From CAWFGW01 sp963815495 (GTDB lineage: Bacteria; Bacteroidota; Bacteroidia; Cytophagales; JAAEPT01): 64,000 nucleotides of DNA. A program made the translations under genes and the position numbers. The stretch covers positions 62,001 through 126,000 of the forward strand of contig CAWFGW010000011.1 of the NCBI GenBank assembly GCA_963815495.1, read 5' to 3'. Shown here piece after piece: positions 1 to 8,361 of the stretch (the stretch's first letter is position 1; each line of letters begins with the position of its first letter). The notes under the pieces were generated by a model. It had not been told where the DNA came from and did not search any database. It saw nothing but the letters and a program-made list of their open reading frames with translations.

Positions 1-1232
1 CGGCTTGGTCTGTTGTTATTTGATCGACCTCGATCTCCACTTGGTTTTGGTTTTCTAATATTTGATTTTCGTGAGATGTCTTTTATTGGATCAGGATTGG
101 TGCTTGGCTCAAAACCTTCAATCACATCACTTTCCAATTTCATACCTAACAGTTTTTCAATACCTCTAACATATTCAACTTCATCGTGTGCGACCAATGA
201 AATTGCTAAACCACTTGCTCCAGCTCTACCTGTCCTACCTATTCGGTGCACATAATCCTCAGGAACATTCGGTAACTCAAAATTAATCACGTGAGGAAGC
301 AATGGAATATCCAGTCCACGAGCAGCGATATCAGTTGCGACTAATACACGGATTTTACCTTTCTTAAAACCTTCTAAGGCATTTGTTCTTGCATTCTGTG
401 TCTTATTTCCATGAATAGCCGCGGAAGTAATTCCACTTTTACCAAGTTTTTCACTCAGCTTATTTGCCCCGTGTTTAGTTCTTGTAAAAATTAATACTTG
501 ATGCCAATTGCCTTCGGAAACTAGCTTAGTGACAACCGCTTGTTTTTTACTTTGGTCTACTCTATATACTTTTTGATCTACTTTTTCAGCAGTGGTATTT
601 TCAGGAGTTGCTTCCACTAAAATAGGGTTGTTCATCATGCCATTGGCAAGTTGTTTTATCTCCTTTGAAAAGGTAGCTGAAAAAAGAAGGTTTTGTCTTT
701 TAACAGGCATTAAACTCAATATCTTTCTAATATCACGTAAAAAGCCCATATCCAACATTCTGTCAGCCTCATCCAGCACCAATATTTGAATATCAGCAAG
801 TGTGAACACTTTTTGATTATATAAATCCAACAAACGACCAGGGGTCGCTATTAAAATATCTACACCACTTCTTAAGGTTCTTATTTGGGGATTGGCATTT
901 ACACCTCCAAAAACTACGGTGGATTTAATATCTAAAAACTCGCTATAGGACTCTACATTAGCTGAAACTTGAGCAGCTAGTTCACGGGTAGGTGTTAATA
1001 CTAATGCTCTGATATTTCTTCTTTTTGAAGTGGGTCTTTCAGACAAGAGTTGCAGCATAGGTAAAGTAAAGCCTGCCGTTTTTCCAGTTCCCGTTTGAGC
1101 GGAAGCTAGAATATCTTTACCAGCCAAAATTTGTGGTATTGCTTTTTCCTGAATGGGTGAAGGTTGTGTGTACCCTTGTTTGTCGATTGCTTTCAACAGG
1201 GCTTGAGATAAGCCTAATTCGGTAAATAACAT
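1..1232 (-). CDS. rhlE: DEAD-box RNA helicase, RhlE type (3' end beyond window)
   Basis: ATP-dependent RNA helicase, likely acting in cytoplasmic RNA unwinding, ribosome assembly or cold adaptation. I read 410 codons from the ATG at 1232; the C-terminal tail is cut by the left edge. Motifs in order are a Q motif near residues 21-30, Walker A AQTGTGKT at 45-52, PTRELA, TPGR, DEAD at 154-157, SAT, ARGLDIP and HRIGRTGRAG from H329. The visible end is turning into a basic Arg/Asn/Lys-rich tail, usual for the family. The N-terminus matches the RhlE subfamily closely. It is divergent from the cold-shock gene at 1448, with 215 nt between them; pairing of an RNA helicase with an RNA chaperone fits a cold-shock role, which is inference. 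Confidence 0.93.
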   Translation of the reverse strand, partial: MLFTELGLSQALLKAIDKQGYTQPSPIQEKAIPQILAGKDILASAQTGTGKTAGFTLPMLQLLSERPTSKRRNIRALVLTPTRELAAQVSANVESYSEFLDIKSTVVFGGVNANPQIRTLRSGVDILIATPGRLLDLYNQKVFTLADIQILVLDEADRMLDMGFLRDIRKILSLMPVKRQNLLFSATFSKEIKQLANGMMNNPILVEATPENTTAEKVDQKVYRVDQSKKQAVVTKLVSEGNWHQVLIFTRTKHGANKLSEKLGKSGITSAAIHGNKTQNARTNALEGFKKGKIRVLVATDIAARGLDIPLLPHVINFELPNVPEDYVHRIGRTGRAGASGLAISLVAHDEVEYVRGIEKLLGMKLESDVIEGFEPSTNPDPIKDISRKSNIRKPKPSGDRGRSNNNRPS

Positions 1233-1447
1233 ATAAATTGTTTATGAAATGACAATTTATAATTGATGTCATTTCGAAATGAAGTACAAAGGTAAGGCTA
1301 ATTTTTGCCACTACCATTGTTATTCGCATAAATGCCTGATTTAAAAAAGATTCTCGTGAAAAAAAATATTCGCAAATGCTATAGTTTGTTAGGGAATTAT
1401 AAAAATATACTTTACTTTTCCACCTTAATTATATTATTACAATTACA

Positions 1448-1642
1448 ATGAAAAAAGGAACAGTAAAATTCTTCAACGAGACTAAAGGTTTTGGTTTTGT
1501 ATGTGAAGAAGATTCAAAAAAAGAGTACTTCGTACACGTATCAGGTTTAATTGACGAAATCAGAGAAGGTGACGAAGTTGAATTCGAATTAGCAGAAGGT
1601 AGAAAAGGATTAAACGCAGTCAACGTAAAAGTTGTTCAATAA
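1448..1642 (+). CDS. Cold-shock domain protein (CspA family)
   Basis: Single cold-shock domain, 64 residues, the usual length for bacterial CspA-type proteins. It binds single-stranded RNA/DNA and acts as an RNA chaperone. The N-terminus GTVKFFNETKGFGFV contains RNP1 (KGFGFV), and RNP2 is YFVHVS. The gene is monocistronic: a strong hairpin terminator follows the stop within 60 nt. The 215-nt spacer to the divergent helicase leaves room for a long 5' leader, common for temperature-regulated csp mRNAs. Start chosen at ATG 1448, which gives the canonical MKKGTVKFF beginning. Confidence 0.95.
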   Translation: MKKGTVKFFNETKGFGFVCEEDSKKEYFVHVSGLIDEIREGDEVEFELAEGRKGLNAVNVKVVQ

Positions 1643-1663
1643 TATTCTTCACTTTTATTAGTC

Positions 1664-1698
1664 AAAAAAGCCTGTTGATCGATCGACAGGCTTTTTTT
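1664..1698 (+). terminator. Rho-independent terminator after csp
   Basis: Two 17-nt arms (1664-1680 and 1681-1697) pair with one G-U wobble and essentially no loop. An A-run lies on the left and seven Ts on the right, so it could act in both directions. It sits 21 nt past the csp stop and before the lipoprotein gene at 1744. Confidence 0.85.
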
Positions 1699-1743
1699 AT
1701 GCCCCAAAATTTTGTAACTTTTAAATAGTCAAATTGTAACGTT

Positions 1744-2277
1744 ATGAAATTAAACACCTATGTACCCTTAATTGCCTTGCTTTTTTTGCTTGGTTGTAAA
1801 GCAGTTGACAAGTTAACTCAGTTTAATTTAGACTATAATGAGACGATAACCATACCTGCCTCATCAATAATTGATGTACCACTTACCATTTTGACACCTG
1901 AAGTTGAAACCAATACAGAATCGGAATTTGCATCGAATGATACTCGGAAAGACAAAATTGAAGAGATTAAACTTACCGCTATGACACTATCCGTTCTATC
2001 CCCAGAAAATGGAGACTTTGGATTTTTGAAATCGGTTTCTGTATCCCTTGTTGCTGACGGATTGGATGAAATTCAAATTGCTTGGAAAGATGCGGTACCC
2101 GAAGACGCTGGTAACATACTTGATTTGGAAACTACTGATAAAGACTTAAAAGAATACATTAAAAAAGATGCGTTTAAACTGCGAGTCAGCGTAACCACAG
2201 ATGAAGTAACGACCTCAGAATATAAAATCGATGTATATTCTAACTTTTTTGTGGATGCAAAGGTGTTAGGTATTTGA
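1744..2277 (+). CDS. Predicted lipoprotein, function unknown
   Basis: 177 aa. Residues 1-18 form a lipoprotein signal with lipobox LLGC (Cys18), so the mature protein is probably lipid-anchored. The rest is acidic and beta-strand rich, with a segment (IDVPLTILTPEV) and alternating hydrophobic strands that suggest a beta-sandwich. I do not recognise the family. It stands alone between the csp terminator and the convergent baeRF-like gene. Start at ATG 1744 directly precedes the signal peptide. Confidence 0.7.
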   Translation: MKLNTYVPLIALLFLLGCKAVDKLTQFNLDYNETITIPASSIIDVPLTILTPEVETNTESEFASNDTRKDKIEEIKLTAMTLSVLSPENGDFGFLKSVSVSLVADGLDEIQIAWKDAVPEDAGNILDLETTDKDLKEYIKKDAFKLRVSVTTDEVTTSEYKIDVYSNFFVDAKVLGI

Positions 2278-2423
2278 ATTAACACAACTCAAACAATATC
2301 GCCATCACCAATTGTGATCACAGCTCAGTTTGCAATTTCAGTTTAGTTACTTTTTTAACTGTAAGCCCGGGAGCTAGAATTTTCGAAAAACTCTATTAAC
2401 CATTTTTTCTGGTTATATGGAGA

Positions 2424-3593
2424 TTAGTATCGCAAGAGAGCATTCATTTCAAATCCTTCTAGAGGCATATCGTCTGAATTTGCTATATATATTTCCCCTC
2501 CTTGAAGAAACGTTTTTATTGCTGCTAAATTTATCAGTTCTGCGTTAGCAACACCTTGCGCTTCTTCTACGACCACTTGTCTTTTGTCTATATCATAAAA
2601 TCCATATAACTCAGCGGATTCATTGATGAATAAAGTGTCTACTCTACCATCAACTGTTTCTGGAATTATTCTTTCTAATTCAGTGCGAACTTGATCAGAG
2701 TTCTGCAAATCTTGTAGTTGTTCAATTTTAGTTTTTTTCTGCTCTTGAAAAGTATCTGCTACAAGATTCCAAGCCTTCTCATGTAAATCAGCATCATCTT
2801 CAGCCTCGGGATTTCCATTTACAAAATCAGGATATAAGTTAAAATAAGAACAGGTGTCCTTATAAAGCGGGAAGTAATGATTTTGGCAAGCTAAAACCAA
2901 GGGTTCTCCTCCCTCATTTATTAGCTTAGTAACACCTTTGTCCACTTCATTAAAAAACTTTTTTACCTGTTTATAAGGGTCATCTTTACCAGCACCATGT
3001 CCATGAAAAATAACACTTTCATTTCTTCCACTATTAACAACCTTTCCTTGAAGACTTTTATCCTTATCTGGTATCGCCACATCTTCAGGTACTAAATCTT
3101 TTATAAAAATGGAAGTTAAGGTATGTCTATTAGCTTCGAAAAGACTAACGTTATCCTGACTAAGTTTTAAAAGATAAAACAACCCATTACCATTAAAAAA
3201 AGGGAACAGGGGTAATAAATAAAAGTGATTACTAATGTAGGTTTTGAATTCAAAGTTAAGGGGCAACGAATAATGTTCCATTCCTTTTTTGTGTAAAAAA
3301 ATTGCTAGACCATCCGACAGATTTCTCCAAAAATGAACATCATCTAATAAAGCTGTAACAGGTTTTAAGTATGCTTCAATTTCGTCATCTGTTCGTTTAT
3401 AATTAGTGCTTAAATTCTGACGAATATTTTTTAAGGCATTTTTCAGTTTTAATTGACCTTGTTTCTCATCGACTTCAATCCCTGCACGTTTGGTTGGAAT
3501 ATATATTGAAATACATTCGGTGCTTTGAACTTCAGCTAAGTTCTTTAAATTTTTCCTAGAAAAAAATGTATAGTTTATCGTTTGAGTTTTCAT
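2424..3593 (-). CDS. baeRF-like protein (bacterial archaeo-eukaryotic release factor family)
   Basis: 389 aa, soluble. The layout resembles bacterial homologues of archaeo-eukaryotic release factor eRF1 (baeRF groups): an N-terminal CISIYIPT strand with the helix region LKNALKNIRQNL, a central LAIFLHKKGMEHYSLP region, and a C-terminal pelota/L7Ae-like segment ending in SDDMPLEGFEMNALLRY. This family is thought to act on ribosomes in stress or hibernation, but members are poorly characterised. I cannot fix the subgroup (baeRF3 or baeRF7). The next two minus-strand genes encode a small membrane protein and a PRC-barrel protein; spacing (168 nt upstream) allows a separate promoter. The family call rests on pattern recognition only. 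Confidence 0.6.
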   Translation of the reverse strand: MKTQTINYTFFSRKNLKNLAEVQSTECISIYIPTKRAGIEVDEKQGQLKLKNALKNIRQNLSTNYKRTDDEIEAYLKPVTALLDDVHFWRNLSDGLAIFLHKKGMEHYSLPLNFEFKTYISNHFYLLPLFPFFNGNGLFYLLKLSQDNVSLFEANRHTLTSIFIKDLVPEDVAIPDKDKSLQGKVVNSGRNESVIFHGHGAGKDDPYKQVKKFFNEVDKGVTKLINEGGEPLVLACQNHYFPLYKDTCSYFNLYPDFVNGNPEAEDDADLHEKAWNLVADTFQEQKKTKIEQLQDLQNSDQVRTELERIIPETVDGRVDTLFINESAELYGFYDIDKRQVVVEEAQGVANAELINLAAIKTFLQGGEIYIANSDDMPLEGFEMNALLRY

Positions 3594-3761
3594 ACTGTAT
3601 TATTTTTTATTTTGGAGCGTAGCTTATCTCACCTTTTTTTAAAGTATCTAATTTTGTTTCCATAGCCACTCGTTACTTTATTTACAACTGCAGTTATAAA
3701 TCAAAACTTTGTTCCCAATATTTAAGATTAAAACGTGCTCTAATTGATAACCAAAGAAATT

Positions 3762-4160
3762 TTACATCCAATATAATGACCCAAACACAAGCATTGAAAT
3801 CACCATAATCCAGAAAAACAACCCGAAACCAACTGCTACAGCTTGTTCATTTATCGCTTTGTTTTCTAAGTTTTCTGTAGGCGTAATGTCTTTTCGTTTA
3901 GGATTACTTTTAGGTAGAGTTGCCGTGAGCAGTAACATTATAAACAAACCAATAAAAAAATAAGATAACCAAGGATAACTTATATGCAAAGGATGTGTAG
4001 GTGTTATCCAGCTACCAATCCCCCAAGAAAATATAAAGATTATGGCAAAAAAGAATAACAACCCATTCCCTGGACCAGGCCCTGTTTTCTTAAAAGTTAG
4101 CGATATAATAAGACCAAAAACTGCTGCGACTAGCAAAGCTGTAATTATTGAAGTATACAT
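3762..4160 (-). CDS. Small integral membrane protein, unknown function
   Basis: 132 aa with about four hydrophobic segments: residues 5-24, 32-50 (FFFAIIFIFSWGIGSW), 62-82 and 110-130. A polar loop (KSNPKRKDITPTENLENK) lies between the last two. No domain recognised. It lies 57 nt downstream of the PRC-barrel gene and upstream of the baeRF-like gene on the same strand, so it is likely co-transcribed with the former. Confidence 0.6.
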   Translation of the reverse strand: MYTSIITALLVAAVFGLIISLTFKKTGPGPGNGLLFFFAIIFIFSWGIGSWITPTHPLHISYPWLSYFFIGLFIMLLLTATLPKSNPKRKDITPTENLENKAINEQAVAVGFGLFFWIMVISMLVFGSLYWM

Positions 4161-4217
4161 AGTGATATCTTTTATTTTAAAAACTTACATTCATTCTTAT
4201 TAACTCGATAATGAATT

Positions 4218-4973
4218 TTATTTCGCACTCATAGTCGATGTTTTTGCATGGTTTAAATCATAATGGTCGTGAAGCATTTTTTCGTATTCATCATTTAAAT
4301 CACCGCGTTCAAATTCGGGAGCAGTCTCAATTGCTTTAGTAGAGATTACCACGGTAATTTCATGATTGACATAACTAATGTTTTTCATCCAATCCACCGC
4401 CACTAATACTTTTTTGCTCCATGGCATCCAATTGCTCGTATCCACAACTGCATAAACAATTTGCCAGTTGGTGTCATCAATAATTAAATCATCAATGTGT
4501 CCGATTGTCCCATCAGTAGTCTTTATTTTATACCCTTTAATTTCATTAAGACTACGTATAGAAGTATCAATATCTTTTTCGTCTACAATTTTTGATGGAA
4601 TAGCTAACGGATTAATTGGATAAGTAATCATAGGCGCAACATTGGTATTCATCCAATAGTAATCAGCTCTATGATAGCTATGCAGTTCTTCCTCATACTT
4701 TCTTGAGACAGGAAGCTCAGCAGTTATTAACGGGGAGTTTTCAATTTCTTCTTTTGATAATTCTACTGGAAAACGCTCCCCCTCCCAATCAGGAGCTTGC
4801 AAAAAAGCGTAAGGAATAAGCACTTGTTTACCAGAAAAAAAGTTTCCCAAGTCTGCTTCCATATACCTTATGACCCAATTATCTTCATCAAATAAAAAAT
4901 TCTTTACAGATCCCTTTTCTCCATCTTTGGCTATTATCGTATAACCTTCTAAATCGCTTAGTTTTCGTTTCAT
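4218..4973 (-). CDS. Double PRC-barrel domain protein
   Basis: 251 aa with two PRC-barrel repeats. The first (residues 3-75) begins KLSDLEGYTIIAKDGEKGSVKNFLFDEDNWVIRYMEADLG; the second (about 140-215) contains LNEIKGYKIKTTDGTIGHIDDLIIDDTNWQIVYAVVDT. The repeats share the signature G-x-I-x-DxxIDDxxWxI-Y pattern. PRC-barrels occur in photosynthetic reaction-centre H subunits and in RimM, and single or tandem forms are common stress-associated soluble proteins. The C-terminus is a charged helix (GDLNDEYEKMLHDHYD). It is probably the first gene of a minus-strand group with the membrane protein and perhaps the baeRF-like protein. Confidence 0.85.
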   Translation of the reverse strand: MKRKLSDLEGYTIIAKDGEKGSVKNFLFDEDNWVIRYMEADLGNFFSGKQVLIPYAFLQAPDWEGERFPVELSKEEIENSPLITAELPVSRKYEEELHSYHRADYYWMNTNVAPMITYPINPLAIPSKIVDEKDIDTSIRSLNEIKGYKIKTTDGTIGHIDDLIIDDTNWQIVYAVVDTSNWMPWSKKVLVAVDWMKNISYVNHEITVVISTKAIETAPEFERGDLNDEYEKMLHDHYDLNHAKTSTMSAK

Positions 4974-5137
4974 AGTTTTAAAATTTTGGTACTACTTTGT
5001 ACAATTTCCTCAAAAACTGATCTACACGAAAAACCTTGCTTAAAAAGTATTATTGAAACTAGCTGCGTTTAATTGACTCAACATCTTGTTGAAATTTTGC
5101 CTCAAGCAGTAGGATTCAATGCGTGTTAAAAGAAGTC

Positions 5138-6127
5138 TTACGCCATTGAGTCATAGGTAGTATTCCTTTTAAATTTATTCTGATATTCAATAGGCGACAT
5201 ACCTACCATTTTTTTAAATAACTCCCGAAAAGCCTTGGAGTCAATATATCCAACTTCGTATTGTACTTCATTTACAGTTTTTCTACCGTACTCTAATTGT
5301 TTTTTTGCAGACTCAATACGCACCCGTTGAATATATTCAATTACGGTATTGGAAGTTGCTTTTTTAAATTTCCGTTCGAATGTTCTTCGTCCCACTCCAA
5401 TCCGACTGGCTAAATCTTCTACCGTCAATTTTTCTGAAAAATGTTTTTCGATGTATTCTTGGGTGGAAATTATTGTTTCATCTCCATGTTCCTTTTGCCC
5501 TCTAAATATACTGAATGGCAGTTGACTATCTTTTCCAATATCTAACAAGAAAAATTTAGAAGCCATCACTGCCATTTCTCGATTGGTGTATTTTTCTACT
5601 AAATAGAGTAGTAAATTCCAATAAGACATGGCCCCACCACTGGAATACAACCCATTTTGTTCTGTAATAACACGATCATCAGTAAGCTTTATCTTTGGAA
5701 ACATCTCCCTGAATTCACTAGCATAAAGCCAATGTGTTGAACACAATTTTCCGTTCAACAAACCAGTAGATGCTAATAAAAAAGCTCCGATACAAAGGCT
5801 TGCCACTTCAGAGCCTTTCTTGTATTGCTCGATAATCCATGGTACGAGTGTTTCATTTTGAGATAGCGCTTTATTCACATCTCCACTTATCGCGGGAATT
5901 ATTATTAAGTCGCTCGCTTTTACTTCGTGTAATAAAAAGTCTGGACGAATAACTACTAACCCATTATTCAAACTCACTTCTTTGGATGCTCCCACTAACT
6001 GTACTTTAAAAAAAGGGGCGTGACCAGTGTTCTGAAAAAAACCATTTACGGCACTAAACATATATTGTGGATCCACAATAGCCGCTGGTATGGCAGTCTC
6101 TGGAACAAGAATATTAATTGTTTTCAT
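5138..6127 (-). CDS. GlxA-type transcriptional regulator (DJ-1/PfpI + AraC HTH)
   Basis: 329 aa. Residues 1-190 form a DJ-1/PfpI-like amidotransferase fold with the nucleophile-elbow cysteine in SLCIGAF. Residues about 215-325 are a double helix-turn-helix of the AraC type (VEDLASRIGVGRRTFERKFKKAT and VNEVQYEVGYIDSKAFRELFKKMVGMSPIEYQ). The family senses small metabolites through the DJ-1 domain, usually without enzymatic activity. It is divergent from the VOC-led operon at 6236 with only 108 nt between, so it probably regulates that operon and itself. Confidence 0.9.
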   Translation of the reverse strand: MKTINILVPETAIPAAIVDPQYMFSAVNGFFQNTGHAPFFKVQLVGASKEVSLNNGLVVIRPDFLLHEVKASDLIIIPAISGDVNKALSQNETLVPWIIEQYKKGSEVASLCIGAFLLASTGLLNGKLCSTHWLYASEFREMFPKIKLTDDRVITEQNGLYSSGGAMSYWNLLLYLVEKYTNREMAVMASKFFLLDIGKDSQLPFSIFRGQKEHGDETIISTQEYIEKHFSEKLTVEDLASRIGVGRRTFERKFKKATSNTVIEYIQRVRIESAKKQLEYGRKTVNEVQYEVGYIDSKAFRELFKKMVGMSPIEYQNKFKRNTTYDSMA

Positions 6128-6186
6128 GAAACAAAATTACCCAATGAAATTGTCGCAATCAACCCGATAGTTTGTCGTTTTACCAC

Positions 6187-6217
6187 ATTGTTTTATTAGT
6201 ATTTGCCTATAATTTTG
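6187..6217 (+). promoter_or_regulatory. Candidate Bacteroidota-type promoter for the VOC operon
   Basis: A TTG element at 6188-6190 is followed after 19 nt by TAATTTTG (6210-6217), which fits the Bacteroidota -33/-7 consensus TTTG/TAnnTTTG. It leaves only about 12 nt of leader before the ATG at 6236. Seen in sequence; promoter activity is inference. Confidence 0.45.
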
Positions 6218-6235
6218 TCTATATCAAACTAAGCT

Positions 6236-6712
6236 ATGCAAAAGATAACAACCTGTCTCTGGTTTGACAATAACATTGAGGAAGCCGTGTCTTTTTACAC
6301 ATCTGTTTTCAAAAACTCTAAAATTACAGGAAAAACCTATTATGGAGAGAACATGCCATTACCCAAAGGGTCAATCCTTACTATGAATTTTGAATTAGAA
6401 GGCAGAGAGTTTCTAGCTTTAAATGGAGGACCGGTTTTTAAATTTACCGAGGCTATTTCTCTAGTAGTTAACTGCGAAAATCAAGAAGAGGTTGATGCGC
6501 TATGGAACAAACTTGTAGAAGGAGGACAACCACAACAATGTGGGTGGTTAAAAGATAAGTTCGGTTTGTCCTGGCAAATTATTCCAACAGAATTGTTTAA
6601 ACTCCAATCAAGTAATGAACCTGAGAAAATAAAACGCATGATGCTGGCAATGATGCAGATGGTGAAACTTGATATGAATGTTCTTAAAAAAGCATACGAT
6701 GGAGAAGTTTAA
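6236..6712 (+). CDS. VOC-superfamily protein (PhnB / 3-demethylubiquinone methyltransferase-like)
   Basis: 158 aa, single glyoxalase-fold module of the PhnB-like type. The start ITTCLWFDNNIEEAVSFYTSVFKNSKI is characteristic, followed by FELEGREFLALNGGP and the C-terminal QQCGWLKDKFGLSWQIIP. Despite the methyltransferase label often attached, members are VOC-fold proteins of mostly unknown substrate. It is the first gene of a tight plus-strand operon extending to 9339, divergent from a GlxA-type regulator. Its end overlaps the next gene by 14 nt. Confidence 0.88.
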   Translation: MQKITTCLWFDNNIEEAVSFYTSVFKNSKITGKTYYGENMPLPKGSILTMNFELEGREFLALNGGPVFKFTEAISLVVNCENQEEVDALWNKLVEGGQPQQCGWLKDKFGLSWQIIPTELFKLQSSNEPEKIKRMMLAMMQMVKLDMNVLKKAYDGEV

Positions 6713-7106
6713 TATTCAAAGCGATATAGTAGTATTCTGTATTCAAGCAGCTTCTTTTCCTGAAGAAGTAAAAGCAGCGCATGAGAAACTACATTCACTA
6801 GCACCTTACTCAACTGAAAGAAATTATTTTGGTATTTCCTTTCCTAATAGAAATGGAAAGATTCAATATTATGCTGCTGTGACGGAGCTAACAAAAGATG
6901 AATTGGCACCACATTCACTCGAAAAATTTATAATTCCTAAAGGAAAGTATAATTGTGAAATCATTGAAAATCATATGAAAGATATTCCTGCGATAGGCAA
7001 CACCTTCCAAAAAATGATTCAAAAGCCTGAAATTGACCCAAAAGGATTTTGTCTCGAATGGTATATTTCTGAAACTGCAGTACGCTGTATGGTAAAGTTG
7101 AAATAA
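6699..7106 (+). CDS. GyrI-like / effector-binding domain protein
   Basis: 135 aa if started at ATG 6699 (MEKFNIQ); an upstream in-frame ATG at 6678 would add seven residues, all inside the previous gene. The fold pattern (N-terminal FCIQAASFPEEVKAAHEKLHSL, then NYFGISFPN, IQYYAAVTEL, a PKGKYNCEII strand and a C-terminal CLEWYIS strand) matches stand-alone GyrI-like small-molecule-binding domains related to AraC/BmrR effector domains. There is no DNA-binding domain. Its place inside a cluster of VOC and detoxification-like genes suggests a ligand-binding or buffering role. Family assignment is moderate. Confidence 0.65.
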   Translation: MEKFNIQSDIVVFCIQAASFPEEVKAAHEKLHSLAPYSTERNYFGISFPNRNGKIQYYAAVTELTKDELAPHSLEKFIIPKGKYNCEIIENHMKDIPAIGNTFQKMIQKPEIDPKGFCLEWYISETAVRCMVKLK

Positions 7107-7107
7107 A

Positions 7108-7326
7108 ATGGTGATTCCGGTTGAAATCTTTAAGACCAATGTACATGAAGTGGCCACTGCAAATCGTGTATTAAAGCAACTTCATAATCAGTTTCCACAA
7201 GCTGCGTTCAATTTTGATTTAACAGACCGTGATCATATTTTAAGGGTTGAAACCAATGAAATCAACACAAAAGAAATTATAAATATTGTAGAAACTCTGG
7301 GGTTTCTATGCCAACTAATTGATTAA
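7108..7326 (+). CDS. Small ferredoxin-like (HMA-like) protein lacking metal cysteines
   Basis: 72 aa. Predicted beta-alpha-beta-beta-alpha-beta order (IPVEIFKTNV / VATANRVLKQLHNQF / AAFNFDL / ILRVET / TKEIINIVETLGFLCQLID) recalls heavy-metal-associated (HMA) domains, but the CxxC metal site is absent and the only cysteine is near the C-terminus. Starts 1 nt after the previous stop, so it is translationally linked to it. I do not know its function. Confidence 0.6.
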   Translation: MVIPVEIFKTNVHEVATANRVLKQLHNQFPQAAFNFDLTDRDHILRVETNEINTKEIINIVETLGFLCQLID

Positions 7327-7339
7327 CTAAAACGCTAAA

Positions 7340-7750
7340 ATGATGTCTCGAAAAGTTTTTATTAAGCTACCTGTAACTGACCTGAAAAAATCTATGCATT
7401 ATTTCACAGAATTAGGGTTCAGTTTTAATATGCAATTCTCTAATGACGAAGCAGCTTGCATGATTATTAATGAAGAAAGTTATGCAATGCTACTCACTCA
7501 TCCTTTTTTTAAAGGATTCATCAAAAATGAAATAGCCGATGCGAACAAAACAACTGAAGTCTTAATAGCGCTCTCCTACGATAGCAAAGAAGAGGTAGAT
7601 CAAATAACTGAAAAAGCGCTAACTTTAGGTGCCAGAGAAGCACGAGAGATACAAGATCTAGGTTTTATGTACAGCAGGTCAATTCACGACCTTGACGGAC
7701 ATATTTGGGAAATTTTTTATATGGATATGAGTCAAGCTCCTCAGGAATAA
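7340..7750 (+). CDS. VOC-family (glyoxalase/bleomycin-resistance-like) protein
   Basis: 136 aa with the paired beta-alpha-beta-beta-beta modules of the VOC fold: KVFIKLPVTDLKKSMHYFTELGFSFNMQ, then EEVDQITEKALTLGAREA and the terminal HDLDGHIWEIFYMD, which includes the usual metal-ligand Glu near the end. Members include dioxygenase-like and resistance proteins, and the substrate cannot be told from sequence. ATG at 7340 is followed by a second ATG at 7343; either could be the start. Third tight junction of the operon (13 nt gap before). Confidence 0.85.
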   Translation: MMSRKVFIKLPVTDLKKSMHYFTELGFSFNMQFSNDEAACMIINEESYAMLLTHPFFKGFIKNEIADANKTTEVLIALSYDSKEEVDQITEKALTLGAREAREIQDLGFMYSRSIHDLDGHIWEIFYMDMSQAPQE

Positions 7751-7761
7751 TTCGAAAAACT

Positions 7762-8355
7762 ATGAGAAAATTAAAACTGCAAGTGCAAATAACCCTCGAT
7801 GGTTTCATTGCCGGTTCCAATGGTGAAATGGATTTTATGGAAATGAATTGGGGTAATGATCTTCAAAACTATGTTAAAGAAATCACTGACCCTGTCGGTA
7901 CAATTGTACTAGGCAGAAAATTAGCAGAAGGGTTTATTCCATATTGGGCTAGTGTAGCTAGTAATACAGACAACCCAGAAGTTGAAGCCGGTAAAAAATT
8001 TACCAACACCCAAAAAGTAGTGTTCACTAACACACTTGAAGCTTCAAATTCTAAAGTGGTTGAGTGGAGCAACACAGTAATAGCTAGTGATTTGGTAAAG
8101 GCAATTACTGCTCTTAAAAATGAGTCCGAATCAAAGGGTGACATCATCGCATACGGAGGGGCCAACTTTGTTTCTTCACTAATAAAAAATGGACTTATTG
8201 ATGAATTTCATTTATTTGTAAACCCAACGGCTCTTGGAAATGGGTTGCCTATTTTTAAAGAATTAGAGGATAAACAAAACTTGAAATTAATTAAATCAAT
8301 GTCTTTTGATTGTGGAATTGTAGTTCTAAACTATAAACTTGCTTCCAAAAAATAA
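7762..8355 (+). CDS. RibD C-terminal / dihydrofolate reductase-like protein
   Basis: 197 aa from ATG 7762 (MRKLKLQVQITLDGFIAG). A longer in-frame reading from 7705 lies inside the previous gene and is unlikely. RibD_C/DHFR fold with NADPH-binding type segments: QITLDGFIAGSNGEMDF, GTIVLGRKLAEGF, KVVFTNTLE and GDIIAYGGANFVSSLIKNGLIDEFHLFVNP. Stand-alone members of this family (YwjB/YyaP type) are putative reductases of unknown substrate. Co-transcribed with flanking genes (11 nt and 6 nt gaps). Confidence 0.88.
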   Translation: MRKLKLQVQITLDGFIAGSNGEMDFMEMNWGNDLQNYVKEITDPVGTIVLGRKLAEGFIPYWASVASNTDNPEVEAGKKFTNTQKVVFTNTLEASNSKVVEWSNTVIASDLVKAITALKNESESKGDIIAYGGANFVSSLIKNGLIDEFHLFVNPTALGNGLPIFKELEDKQNLKLIKSMSFDCGIVVLNYKLASKK

Positions 8356-8361
8356 CCAATC

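Noticed and set aside
1233..1447. Promoter with TATAGTTTG before csp
   Set aside because: The spacing between TA and TTTG is one base off the Bacteroidota -7 consensus and no clear partner box was found, so no site is called.
7705..7761. N-terminal extension of the RibD_C protein
   Set aside because: It lies wholly within the previous gene; ATG 7762 gives the standard family start.
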